41,381 nucleotides of DNA, from contig JAZSHI010000005.1 in NCBI GenBank assembly GCA_045533195.1, positions 1 through 41,381 of the forward strand. The letters are read 5' to 3'. The notes beneath the pieces were generated by a model. It worked only from the letters and a program-made list of their open reading frames with translations. It made no database searches and was not told the origin of the DNA. This DNA is from SIG607 sp045533195. GTDB taxonomy: Bacteria; Bacillota; Clostridia; Oscillospirales; Acutalibacteraceae. Positions 32,961 through 41,046 of the stretch are shown here, one piece after another (position 1 is the first letter of the stretch; every line of letters starts with the position of its first letter). The position numbers and the translations under genes were made by a program.

Positions 32961-35585
32961 ATGCAATGGACATCCCTTAACGATTTAAGAGAAAAATATT
33001 TAAGCTTTTTTGAGAGCAAAGGACATCTTCGTCTGGGCAGCTTTTCACTTGTGCCTAATAATGATAAGTCTTTGCTTCTCATTAACTCCGGTATGGCGCC
33101 TATGAAAAAATACTTTACAGGTGAGGTTACTCCTCCGAGAAACCGCGTTACTACCTGTCAGAAGTGCATCCGTACCCCAGACCTTGAGCGTGTAGGTCAT
33201 ACTGCGCGCCACGGTACATATTTTGAAATGCTTGGTAATTTTTCTTTCGGTGATTACTTTAAAAATGAAGCTATCCAGTGGGCTTGGGAATTTTTAACCG
33301 TAACCCTTGAAATTTCAAAAGATCTTCTTTGGCCCTCTGTTTACGAAGAGGATGATGAAGCCTACGCTATATGGAGAGATAAAATCGGCGTGGATGAAAA
33401 GCATATAGTTCGTCTCGGAAAAGCCGATAACTTCTGGGAGCACGGCACAGGCCCTTGCGGTCCTTGTAGTGAAATTTATTTTGACCGCGGAATAAAATAC
33501 GGTTGCGGTTCTAAGGACTGTAAACCGGGCTGTGAATGTGACAGATATATGGAAATCTGGAACAACGTATTTTCACAGTTTAACAATATGGGTGACGGCA
33601 CCTATACCGAGCTTGAACACAAAAACATTGATACAGGTATGGGACTTGAACGTCTTGCTTGTGTAATGCAGGATGTTGACAATATGTTCGAGGTTGACAC
33701 CATAAGAAATATCATTAATACAGTTTGCGCTATTTCGGGCAAAACCTACGGCGAGGACAGCAAAAACGATATTTCTATACGCGCTGTTACTGACCATAGC
33801 CGCGCTGCTACCTTTATGATAAGCGACGGTATTATGCCCTCTAATGAAGGAAGAGGTTACGTGCTTCGCCGTCTTATCAGACGTGCCGCACGTCACGGAA
33901 AGATGCTTGGCATTAACCGTCCATTCTTGGTTGAAATGTGTGAAGCAGTAATTAAAGAAAATAAAGGCGCTTATACCGAACTTGCTGAAAAGGAAACCCT
34001 TATCAAAAAGGTTCTTGCTACAGAAGAAGCCGCCTTTGCAAAGACCATTGACCAAGGTCTTGCTATTATTGCCGATATAACCAAGGACGGCGGCGTTGTT
34101 TCGGGTGAGGATGCATTCCGTCTTTACGATACCTACGGATTCCCCCTTGACTTAACCAAGGATATACTTGCTGAAAAGAATATGACGGTTGACGAGGAAA
34201 CCTTTAACGCTCTTATGCAACAGCAGAGACAAAAGGCAAGAGAAGGCAGAAAAGCCGCTGATGCTGAATCCTGGAAGAGTGACGGTATTTCCTTTGATAA
34301 CGTAGAAGCAACAGTATTTACCGGATATACCGATGAAGTGACAAAGGCTCAGATAAAGGCTATTGTTGTTGACGGCGAAAAGGTTGATGCAATAAGCGAA
34401 GGAAACCGCGGTATTTTAGTTCTCGATACAACCTGCTTCTATGCCGAAAGCGGCGGTCAGGTTGGCGATACAGGTATAATCGAAACCGAAAACGGCTGTT
34501 TTGTAGTTGAAAACACCACCAAAAACGGCGGAGTGTTTATGCATTTCGGAACAATGGAAAAGGGCATCTTTACTAAAGATGATGAAGTAAATGCAGTTAT
34601 TGATACCGCCAGAAGAAATGCGATAAGAAGAAACCATACTGCCGCCCATCTCTTACAGGCAGGACTCCGTAAGGTGCTTGGCACCCATGTTGAGCAGGCA
34701 GGACAGCTTGTTAACGAAAAGGCTGTTCGATTTGACTTTACTCACTTCTCAGCATTAACAAAGGATGAAATTGACGAGGTTGAAGCCTTTGTAAACGGCG
34801 CTATTCTTTCGGGAATAGAGGTTGATAACCGTGAAATGCCTATAGATGAAGCTAAGAAGCTCGGCGCTATGGCGCTCTTCGGAGAAAAGTACGGCGACGT
34901 TGTTCGAGTTGTTGCCGCTAAAGATACTTCTGTTGAGCTTTGCGGCGGTACTCATGTAAGCAATACCTCTAAAATCGGACTTTTCCACATTATCAGCGAA
35001 TCGGGAATTGCCGCAGGTGTAAGAAGAATCGAAGCGGTTACCGGTGTAAACCTACTTGATACCCTTATTCACTACAAAGGTATAATTGATAATGCTGCAG
35101 CAGCAATCAAATGTGCTAATTTCGAAGAACTGGCTACTCGTACAGCCGCTCTTATCAGCGAAAGCAAGGAAAAGGATAAGAAGATATCCGCTCTTGAAGC
35201 AAAGCTTGCAGGCGGTAAGCTTGACGATATAATGAAAAACGCTGTAGAAATCGGCGGTGTTACAGTTGTTAGCGCAGTGCTTGACGGTGCTTCAAGCGAA
35301 GAAATTCGCTCAATGGCTGAAAAGGTAAAGGGTGATAAGCCCCTTTCTATTGCGGTATTCGCAGGAATAAACGAAGGAAAGCTTTCCTTTGTTGCTGCTT
35401 GTTCTGCTGAAGCTGTTAAGAAGGGCGCAAACGCAGGACAGATAGTTCGAGCTGTTGCTGAAATTGCAGGCGGTAAGGGCGGCGGACGTCCCGACTTTGC
35501 TATGGCAGGCGGTAAGGATGTATCCCTTGCAGGCAAAGCTATTGACGCAGTTGGAGATATAGTAAAAAATCAGATAGGAGAATAA
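32961..35585 (+). CDS. alaS: Alanyl-tRNA synthetase
   Basis: Class II synthetase of 874 residues that charges tRNA-Ala. Motif 1-2 region (RVTTCQKCIRTPDLERVG, GTYFEMLGNFSFGDYFK), a Cys-rich insert (CGSKDCKPGCECD), motif 3 (GRGYVLRRLIRRAARHG), the editing domain with HTAAHLLQ and CGGTHV, and the C-terminal DHHA1 domain with GGKGGGRPDFAMAGG. All usual parts are present and the length is normal. GAGG precedes ATG 32961 by nine bases. It heads an operon with HIT, PRTase, comEC, holA, a TOPRIM protein and a WYL regulator. Confidence 0.98.
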   Translation: MQWTSLNDLREKYLSFFESKGHLRLGSFSLVPNNDKSLLLINSGMAPMKKYFTGEVTPPRNRVTTCQKCIRTPDLERVGHTARHGTYFEMLGNFSFGDYFKNEAIQWAWEFLTVTLEISKDLLWPSVYEEDDEAYAIWRDKIGVDEKHIVRLGKADNFWEHGTGPCGPCSEIYFDRGIKYGCGSKDCKPGCECDRYMEIWNNVFSQFNNMGDGTYTELEHKNIDTGMGLERLACVMQDVDNMFEVDTIRNIINTVCAISGKTYGEDSKNDISIRAVTDHSRAATFMISDGIMPSNEGRGYVLRRLIRRAARHGKMLGINRPFLVEMCEAVIKENKGAYTELAEKETLIKKVLATEEAAFAKTIDQGLAIIADITKDGGVVSGEDAFRLYDTYGFPLDLTKDILAEKNMTVDEETFNALMQQQRQKAREGRKAADAESWKSDGISFDNVEATVFTGYTDEVTKAQIKAIVVDGEKVDAISEGNRGILVLDTTCFYAESGGQVGDTGIIETENGCFVVENTTKNGGVFMHFGTMEKGIFTKDDEVNAVIDTARRNAIRRNHTAAHLLQAGLRKVLGTHVEQAGQLVNEKAVRFDFTHFSALTKDEIDEVEAFVNGAILSGIEVDNREMPIDEAKKLGAMALFGEKYGDVVRVVAAKDTSVELCGGTHVSNTSKIGLFHIISESGIAAGVRRIEAVTGVNLLDTLIHYKGIIDNAAAAIKCANFEELATRTAALISESKEKDKKISALEAKLAGGKLDDIMKNAVEIGGVTVVSAVLDGASSEEIRSMAEKVKGDKPLSIAVFAGINEGKLSFVAACSAEAVKKGANAGQIVRAVAEIAGGKGGGRPDFAMAGGKDVSLAGKAIDAVGDIVKNQIGE

Positions 35586-35587
35586 AT

Positions 35588-35926
35588 ATGGATTGTTTAT
35601 TCTGTAAAATAGCGGCAGGCGAAATTCCTTCCACTAAGGTTTACGAGGATGAGTTTGTTTACGCTTTTTTGGATATTGAACCTCAGGCACCCTTTCACGC
35701 TATAATTATTCCCCGTCAGCATATAAGCGGCGCGGATAAAATAAACGGTGAAAACAGTTTTCTTGTGGCAAAGGTTTTCGAGGCAGTTGCTAAAATTGCC
35801 GAAAAGGAAAATCTTCAGCAGGGCTTTAGAGTTGTAAACAACTGCGGCGAAGACGGTGGACAGACAGTAGGACATATACATTTCCATCTTCTTGCGCGTA
35901 GAAATCTCGCTTGGCCTCCCGGCTGA
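35588..35926 (+). CDS. hinT: HIT-family nucleotide hydrolase (HinT-like)
   Basis: The 112-residue protein has the HIT motif HIHFH (in QTVGHIHFHLLARR) and the N-terminal CLFCKIAAGEIPSTKVYED of the PKCI/HINT branch. HinT enzymes split purine nucleoside phosphoramidates and adenylates such as those made by tRNA synthetases; the position two bases after alaS fits that. Full length for the family. Confidence 0.95.
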   Translation: MDCLFCKIAAGEIPSTKVYEDEFVYAFLDIEPQAPFHAIIIPRQHISGADKINGENSFLVAKVFEAVAKIAEKENLQQGFRVVNNCGEDGGQTVGHIHFHLLARRNLAWPPG

Positions 35927-35944
35927 TGAAAGGATGGTTTCAGT

Positions 35945-36484
35945 ATGGCTGAATTTTACACTATGAAAATAGCAGGACTTACCAGAAATTTACAGAAATT
36001 CCCCGTGAGCGATACCCTTGACATAGCAGGTTTTATAATATTCGGCGACGTTGAGCTTACAGTTATAGGCTGTGGCGAACTTCTTAAAAAAACTCCTGAT
36101 TTTGACGTTATACTTACTCCCGAAGCAAAAAGTATTCCTATTGCCTATGAAATGTCGAGACAGTCGGGTAAACCCTATGTAGTGGCAAGAAAGGGCATAA
36201 AGGTTTATATGGGCAATCCCATAAAAGTAAGTGTGCGTTCCATTACTACTCAGAAGGAACAGACTCTTTATCTCGGTGAAACCGACGTAGAGCTTATAAA
36301 GGGTAAAAGAGTTCTTATTGTGGATGACGTTATAAGTACGGGTGAATCTCTTGCCTCGGTAAGAGAGCTTGTGAAAACGGCAGGCGGTATAGAAGCCGCA
36401 TCCTGTGCATTTTTGGCAGAAGGAGATGCGGCAAATCGCGACGATATAATATTCCTTGAAAAGCTCCCGTTATTCTTCAAATAA
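35945..36484 (+). CDS. Phosphoribosyltransferase family protein (adenine PRTase-like)
   Basis: The 179-residue protein has the PRPP-binding motif VLIVDDVISTGES at about 123-135 and a type I PRTase core (ILTPEAKSIPIAYEMSRQSGKPYVVARK), which is like Apt in layout. It is not identical to canonical Apt: the N-terminus (MAEFYTMKIAGLTRNLQKFP) differs, so substrate is open; adenine or a related purine is likely. ATG 35945 follows GGATGG. Its 3' end overlaps the start of comEC by 29 bases. Confidence 0.85.
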   Translation: MAEFYTMKIAGLTRNLQKFPVSDTLDIAGFIIFGDVELTVIGCGELLKKTPDFDVILTPEAKSIPIAYEMSRQSGKPYVVARKGIKVYMGNPIKVSVRSITTQKEQTLYLGETDVELIKGKRVLIVDDVISTGESLASVRELVKTAGGIEAASCAFLAEGDAANRDDIIFLEKLPLFFK

Positions 36485-37970
36485 AATTAAAGCATTAAGC
36501 GGCAAAAGACAGTTTCCTTTTCTTATTCTTACAGCCGTTTTGCTGATAATATTATCTTTTCTGTTAAAGACGGCGGGTGAGGGCTTTCTCATAATATCTG
36601 CCGTCTTGTTTACTCTTGTATCAGTATTTGTTTTCGTAACCGTTAAAAACAAGGGCCTTGCCATTATGTTTTTAATACTTACGCTTTTCTGCTTGAGAAG
36701 TGTGGCAATTATGGAAAGTATTGAAAAGTATAATTCTCTTGACGGAATAAGAGATACTGTAGAGGTTACCGTTGTGGCTACCCAAAGCATTCCCGAACAA
36801 AGTGATTTTGGCAGTTGTACCGTAAGGGTTAATAATTCTTTATATCTTAAGAAAAATACCAAAATTAGCCTTGTTACAAAAGGTGTGCAGACGCTCCATC
36901 TTGGTGATAGATTAAGCGCAACCGTGACATATCAAAAAATGGACGGTCAATATAAACTTTCTTATTACAGCGAAGGAATTTATATTAGCGCTGTAGCCCA
37001 ATATAAATACGGTGATATAAAGACACAAAGGGGAATTTACGGTTTGGCGGGAACTGTAAGACGGCACATTAACAGCCGAATTTTTAATAATACCGATAAC
37101 GCCCACGTTCTTATGGCGGTTATTACAGGCGAACGCGGTTATATGAGTAATAAATTTTATGATACTGTAAAGGCTGCCGGTGTAAGCCATATTCTTGTAG
37201 TATCGGGAATGCATCTGGCAATTATAACTATTGGCATTGAAAGAATATTGCGCCTTATATTTAAAAATGAGATTTTGAAAAATGCGGTACTGCTTTCTTT
37301 TGTGTTCTTTATGTGTATCCTTTGCGGAATGTCGATGTCGGTTATACGCGCGGGAATAGTTTATCTTGTGAGGGCAATTTATAAAATACTCGGCAGAAAT
37401 TCGGATAATATACATTGTCTGGCATTTGCGGTAATGACGGTGGTGCTTATTCATCCCTTCGCCTTATACAGCGTTGTTTTTCAGCTTTCCTATGCATCAA
37501 CCTTCGGTATTCTTGTTTTGCCGCAATTATTTGACGACAAATTTAAAAAATATACCGAAAAAAGCAAGGTGTTAAGTAGCATTGCTAACACTTTTTACGT
37601 TTCCCTTTCGGCTTACATGTTAACATTTCCCATTTGTGTAGCACAGTTTGGATACGTGTCGGTTGTGTCGATACTTGTGAACCTTTTAGTTAGTCTTGCT
37701 ACAACCTTTATGCTGGTATTTTGTGTATTAGCCGTAGTTTTCGGATTTGTTCCGTTACTCGAAAAATTGTTTTTTATAATTGCCGATATGTTGGCAGACT
37801 ATTTCGTAAAGGTAGTTGACTTTTTCGGGAATTTAAGTTTCAGTACAGTAGAGCTTAGAAATCCCCGAATTCTTTCTGTTTTACTTTTAGTGCTTTATTT
37901 AGCAGTATATATAATCCTGTTTAAACCCTATAAATTTTTGAAAAGAGGTGGAAAAATTGCCGATAGGTAA
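36456..37970 (+). CDS. comEC: ComEC/Rec2-type competence membrane protein, without metallo-beta-lactamase domain
   Basis: The 504-residue polytopic protein has two N-terminal membrane helices, a DUF4131/OB-like soluble part (about 85-180) and the Competence domain starting at HVLMAVITGERGYMS, with GVSHILVVSGMHLAI. ComEC forms the channel for single-stranded DNA in transformation. In Bacillus it is about 776 residues and ends in a metallo-beta-lactamase domain; here the protein stops after the membrane part, so that nuclease-like domain is missing. The start is a TTG inside the end of the PRTase gene without a clear ribosome site, and no later ATG fits, so the exact N-terminus is unsure. holA starts within its last codons. 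Confidence 0.85.
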   Translation: MKSSRYSSNKIKALSGKRQFPFLILTAVLLIILSFLLKTAGEGFLIISAVLFTLVSVFVFVTVKNKGLAIMFLILTLFCLRSVAIMESIEKYNSLDGIRDTVEVTVVATQSIPEQSDFGSCTVRVNNSLYLKKNTKISLVTKGVQTLHLGDRLSATVTYQKMDGQYKLSYYSEGIYISAVAQYKYGDIKTQRGIYGLAGTVRRHINSRIFNNTDNAHVLMAVITGERGYMSNKFYDTVKAAGVSHILVVSGMHLAIITIGIERILRLIFKNEILKNAVLLSFVFFMCILCGMSMSVIRAGIVYLVRAIYKILGRNSDNIHCLAFAVMTVVLIHPFALYSVVFQLSYASTFGILVLPQLFDDKFKKYTEKSKVLSSIANTFYVSLSAYMLTFPICVAQFGYVSVVSILVNLLVSLATTFMLVFCVLAVVFGFVPLLEKLFFIIADMLADYFVKVVDFFGNLSFSTVELRNPRILSVLLLVLYLAVYIILFKPYKFLKRGGKIADR

Positions 37971-39015
37971 TGAATATCATATTAAAACCGATATAAAGGA
38001 CGGACACATTGCGCCGTGTTATCTTATTTTCGGTAATGATAACTATTTAAAAAAGCAGAATGCCGAAAGTATTATCGGGGCAGTTACTCCCCCTGATGAC
38101 ATTTTTAACCTTCAAAAATTTTCGGGAGAAGTGGATTTGCAGGAGGTTTATGACGCAAAAGAACAGCTGCCCTTAATGGCGGACAGAAAATGCGTGGTAT
38201 TAAAGGACTACGAATTTGAAGAGGTAAGTAAAACCGATTTTGACCGTCTTGTTAGTATTCTGGAGGAAAGAACCGAAGAAACGGTATTTATTCTTTGGTT
38301 TGACCGTATAGGCTTTGATGAAAAACGAAGTGAGAAGGCAAAAAAACTTCTTGCTGCTGTGGATAAATGCGGCGGTAGAAATATTCTTATAAACCATAGA
38401 CAAACAGGCGAACTTGTTAAAATGATTATTTCCGCAGTATCAAAGCGCGGCGCTACCATACAAAATGACGTTGCCCGTTATCTTATTGAATATGCTTCGG
38501 ATGATATTGAAACTTTGCAGAATGAAATAGAAAAGCTTTGCGCCTTTAAAAAGGGCGGTGCTATTGATAAAGAAACCATAAATAAAGTCTGTGTAAAAAA
38601 TATTGAACAGTCAGTTTATGAACTTGGAACCGAAATTCTTAAAAGTAACGTGGGAGGTGCTCTGAAAATACTTGACGAGCTTTTGTTTTTAAGGATAAAG
38701 CCTATTGCAATTCTTTCTGCCATAACTTCGGTTTATACAGATATGTTCAGAATGTATGCGGCAAAAAATGCGTCCGTCTCTATAACCGAAGTAGCAAAAA
38801 CCTTTTCTTACGCAAATAAGACCTTTTTGCTTGAAAAGGCGGGTAAAAACCTTGCTTTTCTTTCGGGAAAGCAGTTAAGACTCAGCCTTGCCGAGCTAAA
38901 ACGCGCCGATATGGCTCTTAAAAGCTTTTCGAGCAGTGACAGAATTGTTTTAGAAGAACTAATCGTTCGACTTTCATACATTATTATAAAGGGTGAAGCG
39001 GTTGATAAAGCTTAA
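37957..39015 (+). CDS. holA: DNA polymerase III delta subunit
   Basis: Clamp-loader subunit of 352 residues. It has the N-terminal CYLIFGNDNYLKKQNAESI segment, a central AAA+-like region without a working P-loop (as in delta), DIETLQNEIEKLCAFKKGG, IEQSVYELGTEIL, and the C-terminal collar IKPIAILSAITSVYTDMFRM. comEC followed by holA is a common gene order in Firmicutes. The start is TTG 37957, eight bases after GAGG; GTG 37948 is inside the ribosome site. Confidence 0.92.
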   Translation: MPIGNEYHIKTDIKDGHIAPCYLIFGNDNYLKKQNAESIIGAVTPPDDIFNLQKFSGEVDLQEVYDAKEQLPLMADRKCVVLKDYEFEEVSKTDFDRLVSILEERTEETVFILWFDRIGFDEKRSEKAKKLLAAVDKCGGRNILINHRQTGELVKMIISAVSKRGATIQNDVARYLIEYASDDIETLQNEIEKLCAFKKGGAIDKETINKVCVKNIEQSVYELGTEILKSNVGGALKILDELLFLRIKPIAILSAITSVYTDMFRMYAAKNASVSITEVAKTFSYANKTFLLEKAGKNLAFLSGKQLRLSLAELKRADMALKSFSSSDRIVLEELIVRLSYIIIKGEAVDKA

Positions 39016-39607
39016 ACAGGCTGTACTGGTTGAGGGAAAATACGATAAAATAAATATTGAAAATTTTATTGATGCATATATTCTCTGCCTTGACGGCTTT
39101 CGTATATTTAAGGATAAAGAAAAAAAGGAGCTTATAAAAACTCTTGCAAAAAAAGACGGAATAATTGTTATGACCGACAGCGACAGCGCAGGTATGGTTA
39201 TACGAAATCACCTTAAAGGCATAATAGATGAGGGTGAAATTATTCAGGTTTATCTTCCGCAGATAAAAGGCAAGGAAAAGCGTAAGGAAAAACATAGCGC
39301 TGAAGGCTTTTTAGGTGTTGAAGGATTAAGCGAAGAGGAAGTAACCGAGGCTCTTTTTAAGGCGGGAGTAACAACCGAGTGCTGTGAAAAAAGAAGTGAG
39401 AAAACCGTTACAAAAGCTCTTTTTTATGAGCTTGGACTTTCGGGAACAGAAAATTCAAAAAAACAAAGAGAAATTTTTCTTTCTTTTTTAAATCTGCCAA
39501 AGGAAATGTCGGCAAATGCAATGCTTGATTATTTCGGGCGGATAATGAGCAAGGAAGAATTTACAGAGGTGTATGAAAAATGCCTAAGTCAAAAGGACAG
39601 CAATTAA
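39002..39607 (+). CDS. TOPRIM domain protein, ribonuclease M5-like
   Basis: The 201-residue protein has the TOPRIM motifs VEGKYDKINIENF (catalytic Glu) and MTDSDSAG (DxD), followed by PQIKGKEKRKEKHSAEGFLGVEG and a DUF4093-like C-terminal half. RNase M5 (RnmV) matures 5S rRNA in Bacillus and has this layout, with a similar KHSAEG-type segment. I use no gene symbol because close homologues of unknown role exist. The start is TTG 39002, nine bases after AAAGGG; GTG 38993 is too close to it. It overlaps holA by 14 bases, and the next gene by 28. Confidence 0.82.
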   Translation: MIKLKQAVLVEGKYDKINIENFIDAYILCLDGFRIFKDKEKKELIKTLAKKDGIIVMTDSDSAGMVIRNHLKGIIDEGEIIQVYLPQIKGKEKRKEKHSAEGFLGVEGLSEEEVTEALFKAGVTTECCEKRSEKTVTKALFYELGLSGTENSKKQREIFLSFLNLPKEMSANAMLDYFGRIMSKEEFTEVYEKCLSQKDSN

Positions 39608-40578
39608 AAGAGGTTGCCATACTTGATATTTTAAAAACCTATTCAGATGAAGAAAATCCCGTTAATACTGCTTTGATTATTGAAAAGCTTTTTGAAAAGG
39701 GAATAATTGTAGAGCGCAAAGCTGTGTATAGAGGAATTGACGCGCTGATTGATTATGGCTACGATATACTTTTTACCCGTACTCCAAAAGCAGGGTATTA
39801 TCTTGTGGATAAGCTTTTTGAACTTCCTGAAATTTATCTTCTTACCGATGCGGTACAGGCGGCAAGTTTTATTACAGTTAAAAAGACAAGAGATTTAGTT
39901 AAAAAGCTTGACAGTATGTTAAGCGAAGGAGAAAGACGTAAAAGGGAAAAGGGACTTTATATAGATAACGGTCATAAATGCGAAAATGAAGAGATTTTTT
40001 ATAATATAGATATTCTTTCCCGAGCAATAAATGAAAACAAAAAGGTTACACTTACTTATACAATAAGAAAAATTTCTAAAGACAGAAGGATAGTAAGCGA
40101 AAATAAGGAATATAAGCTATCTCCCTATGCTCTTATATGGCAGAATGAACATTATTATTTAGTGGCTAATAATGAAAAGTATTCTAACCTTATGCATATC
40201 CGTCTTGACAGAGCAAGAAAAATAAATATAACTAAAGAAAAATCCCGTCACTTTAGTGAGGTTAGTATTTATAGGGATAAATTCGACGTTGCCGATTATG
40301 CAGCTAAAAGCTTTCAGATGTATTCGGGCGAACCGACAAAAATCGAACTCAAGTGCAGAGAGGAAATTCTTGAACAGGTGGTTGACAGATTTTCCGATAA
40401 GATATTTATAAGAAATTCCGAAAAGGGTTGGTTTACTTTTTCTACAGATGTTAACCTAAGTGTCGGACTTGTTAACTGGATTTTGCAGTTTTCCGACAGT
40501 ATTGTTGTAAAATCGCCCAATAGTCTTATTGATATGCTTAAAGAAAGAATAGAAGCTATAGGAAGAATGTATCCGTAA
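39580..40578 (+). CDS. WYL-domain transcriptional regulator
   Basis: The 332-residue protein has an N-terminal winged helix-turn-helix (LKEVAILDILKTYSDEENPVNTALIIEKLF then VERKAVYRGIDALIDYGYDI), a helical linker, and a WYL domain (about 140-225) with LSPYALIWQNEHYYLVANNEKYSNLMHIRLDRA, where the usual WYL triad reads like YLV, followed by the WCX extension. WYL proteins sense ligands such as nucleic acids or nucleotides. It is the last gene of the alaS operon and is followed by tRNA-Ser. Confidence 0.9.
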   Translation: MPKSKGQQLKEVAILDILKTYSDEENPVNTALIIEKLFEKGIIVERKAVYRGIDALIDYGYDILFTRTPKAGYYLVDKLFELPEIYLLTDAVQAASFITVKKTRDLVKKLDSMLSEGERRKREKGLYIDNGHKCENEEIFYNIDILSRAINENKKVTLTYTIRKISKDRRIVSENKEYKLSPYALIWQNEHYYLVANNEKYSNLMHIRLDRARKINITKEKSRHFSEVSIYRDKFDVADYAAKSFQMYSGEPTKIELKCREEILEQVVDRFSDKIFIRNSEKGWFTFSTDVNLSVGLVNWILQFSDSIVVKSPNSLIDMLKERIEAIGRMYP

Positions 40579-40597
40579 AAGTATGGATAAAAAACTC

Positions 40598-40626
40598 TTG
40601 ACTTTTTAAAGTGTTTATTATATAAT
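40598..40626 (+). promoter_or_regulatory. Promoter of tRNA-Ser
   Basis: TTGACT (40598-40603), 17 bases, TATAAT (40621-40626), 25 bases before the tRNA. Confidence 0.88.
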
Positions 40627-40650
40627 CATTAAGTCGCAGCCAGTAAATAC

Positions 40651-40742
40651 GCAGAGATGGCTGAGTTGGTCTAAGGCGCACGACTGGAAATCGTGTAACG
40701 GCTTAAACCCGTTCGGGGGTTCGAATCCCCCTCTCTGCGCCA
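40651..40742 (+). tRNA. tRNA-Ser, anticodon GGA
   Basis: Acceptor GCAGAGA (40651-40657) pairs with TCTCTGC (40732-40738), G discriminator, encoded CCA (40740-40742). Anticodon stem CACGA/TCGTG with loop CTGGAAA, giving anticodon GGA. A long variable arm around CGGCTTAAACCCG and a GGTTCGAATCC T-arm, as expected for a type II tRNA-Ser. Confidence 0.97.
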
Positions 40743-40778
40743 AAAAATTCGCCTTGTTTCGACAAGTCGAATTTTTTT
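40743..40778 (+). terminator. Terminator of tRNA-Ser
   Basis: AAATTCG (40745-40751) with CGAATTT (40768-40774), an inner CTTGT/ACAAG stem with a TTCG loop, then a run of seven T. One mismatch. Confidence 0.9.
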
Positions 40779-40780
40779 AT

Positions 40781-40997
40781 CCATTGCGAAAGCAATGGTA
40801 TATCATCAACAATGCAAATTGCCATTGTTGTATCTCATCAGTCCGTTAGGACTGTATATCATCACGCGACAGCGTGTATAAAAATGAGCTTTCGCAATGA
40901 TGATATACAACGGTTAACACCGTTGATGATATACAAGACTTCGTCTTGACGATATGCAATTCCTATCGGAATTGATGATATACAATGCTTCGCATTG
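40781..40997. repeat. Tandem array of different small hairpins joined by a constant linker, with an orientation switch
   Basis: Eight perfect hairpins at 40781-40798, 40807-40830, 40839-40854, 40863-40876, 40908-40925, 40934-40948, 40957-40974 and 40983-40997. Stems are 5-8 bp, each of a different sequence; loops are 3-8 bases. All but the first begin with CA and end with TG. In the left half the linkers read TATATCATCA (40799, 40831 as TATCTCATCA, 40855); in the right half they read the complement TGATGATATA (40898, 40924, 40947 as TGACGATATG, 40973). The switch lies at about 40880-40900, where GCTTTCGCAATG (40888-40899) is complementary to CATTGCGAAAGC (40782-40793) in the first hairpin. 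Unit length is about 23-32 bases. It lies between a tRNA and a four-helix-bundle gene. The self-complementary but varied stems mean structure is conserved while sequence is not. Confidence 0.85.
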
Positions 40998-41033
40998 ATT
41001 TCAACAAAATTATATGTTATAATTTTGTTGAAA
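40995..41033 (+). promoter_or_regulatory. Promoter and 16-bp palindrome before the four-helix-bundle gene
   Basis: TTGATT (40995-41000), 17 bases, TATAAT (41018-41023). A perfect inverted repeat, TTTCAACAAAATTATA (40999-41014) and TATAATTTTGTTGAAA (41018-41033) with a TGT loop, covers the spacer and the -10 box. The -35 box overlaps the end of the last array unit. GGAAGTGAG before ATG 41047 gives the ribosome site. Confidence 0.75.
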
Positions 41034-41046
41034 AGGAAGTGAGATT

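Noticed and set aside
40781..40997. CRISPR array
   Set aside because: Constant parts are only 8-10 bp, the variable parts are palindromes, the orientation flips midway, and no cas gene is present.
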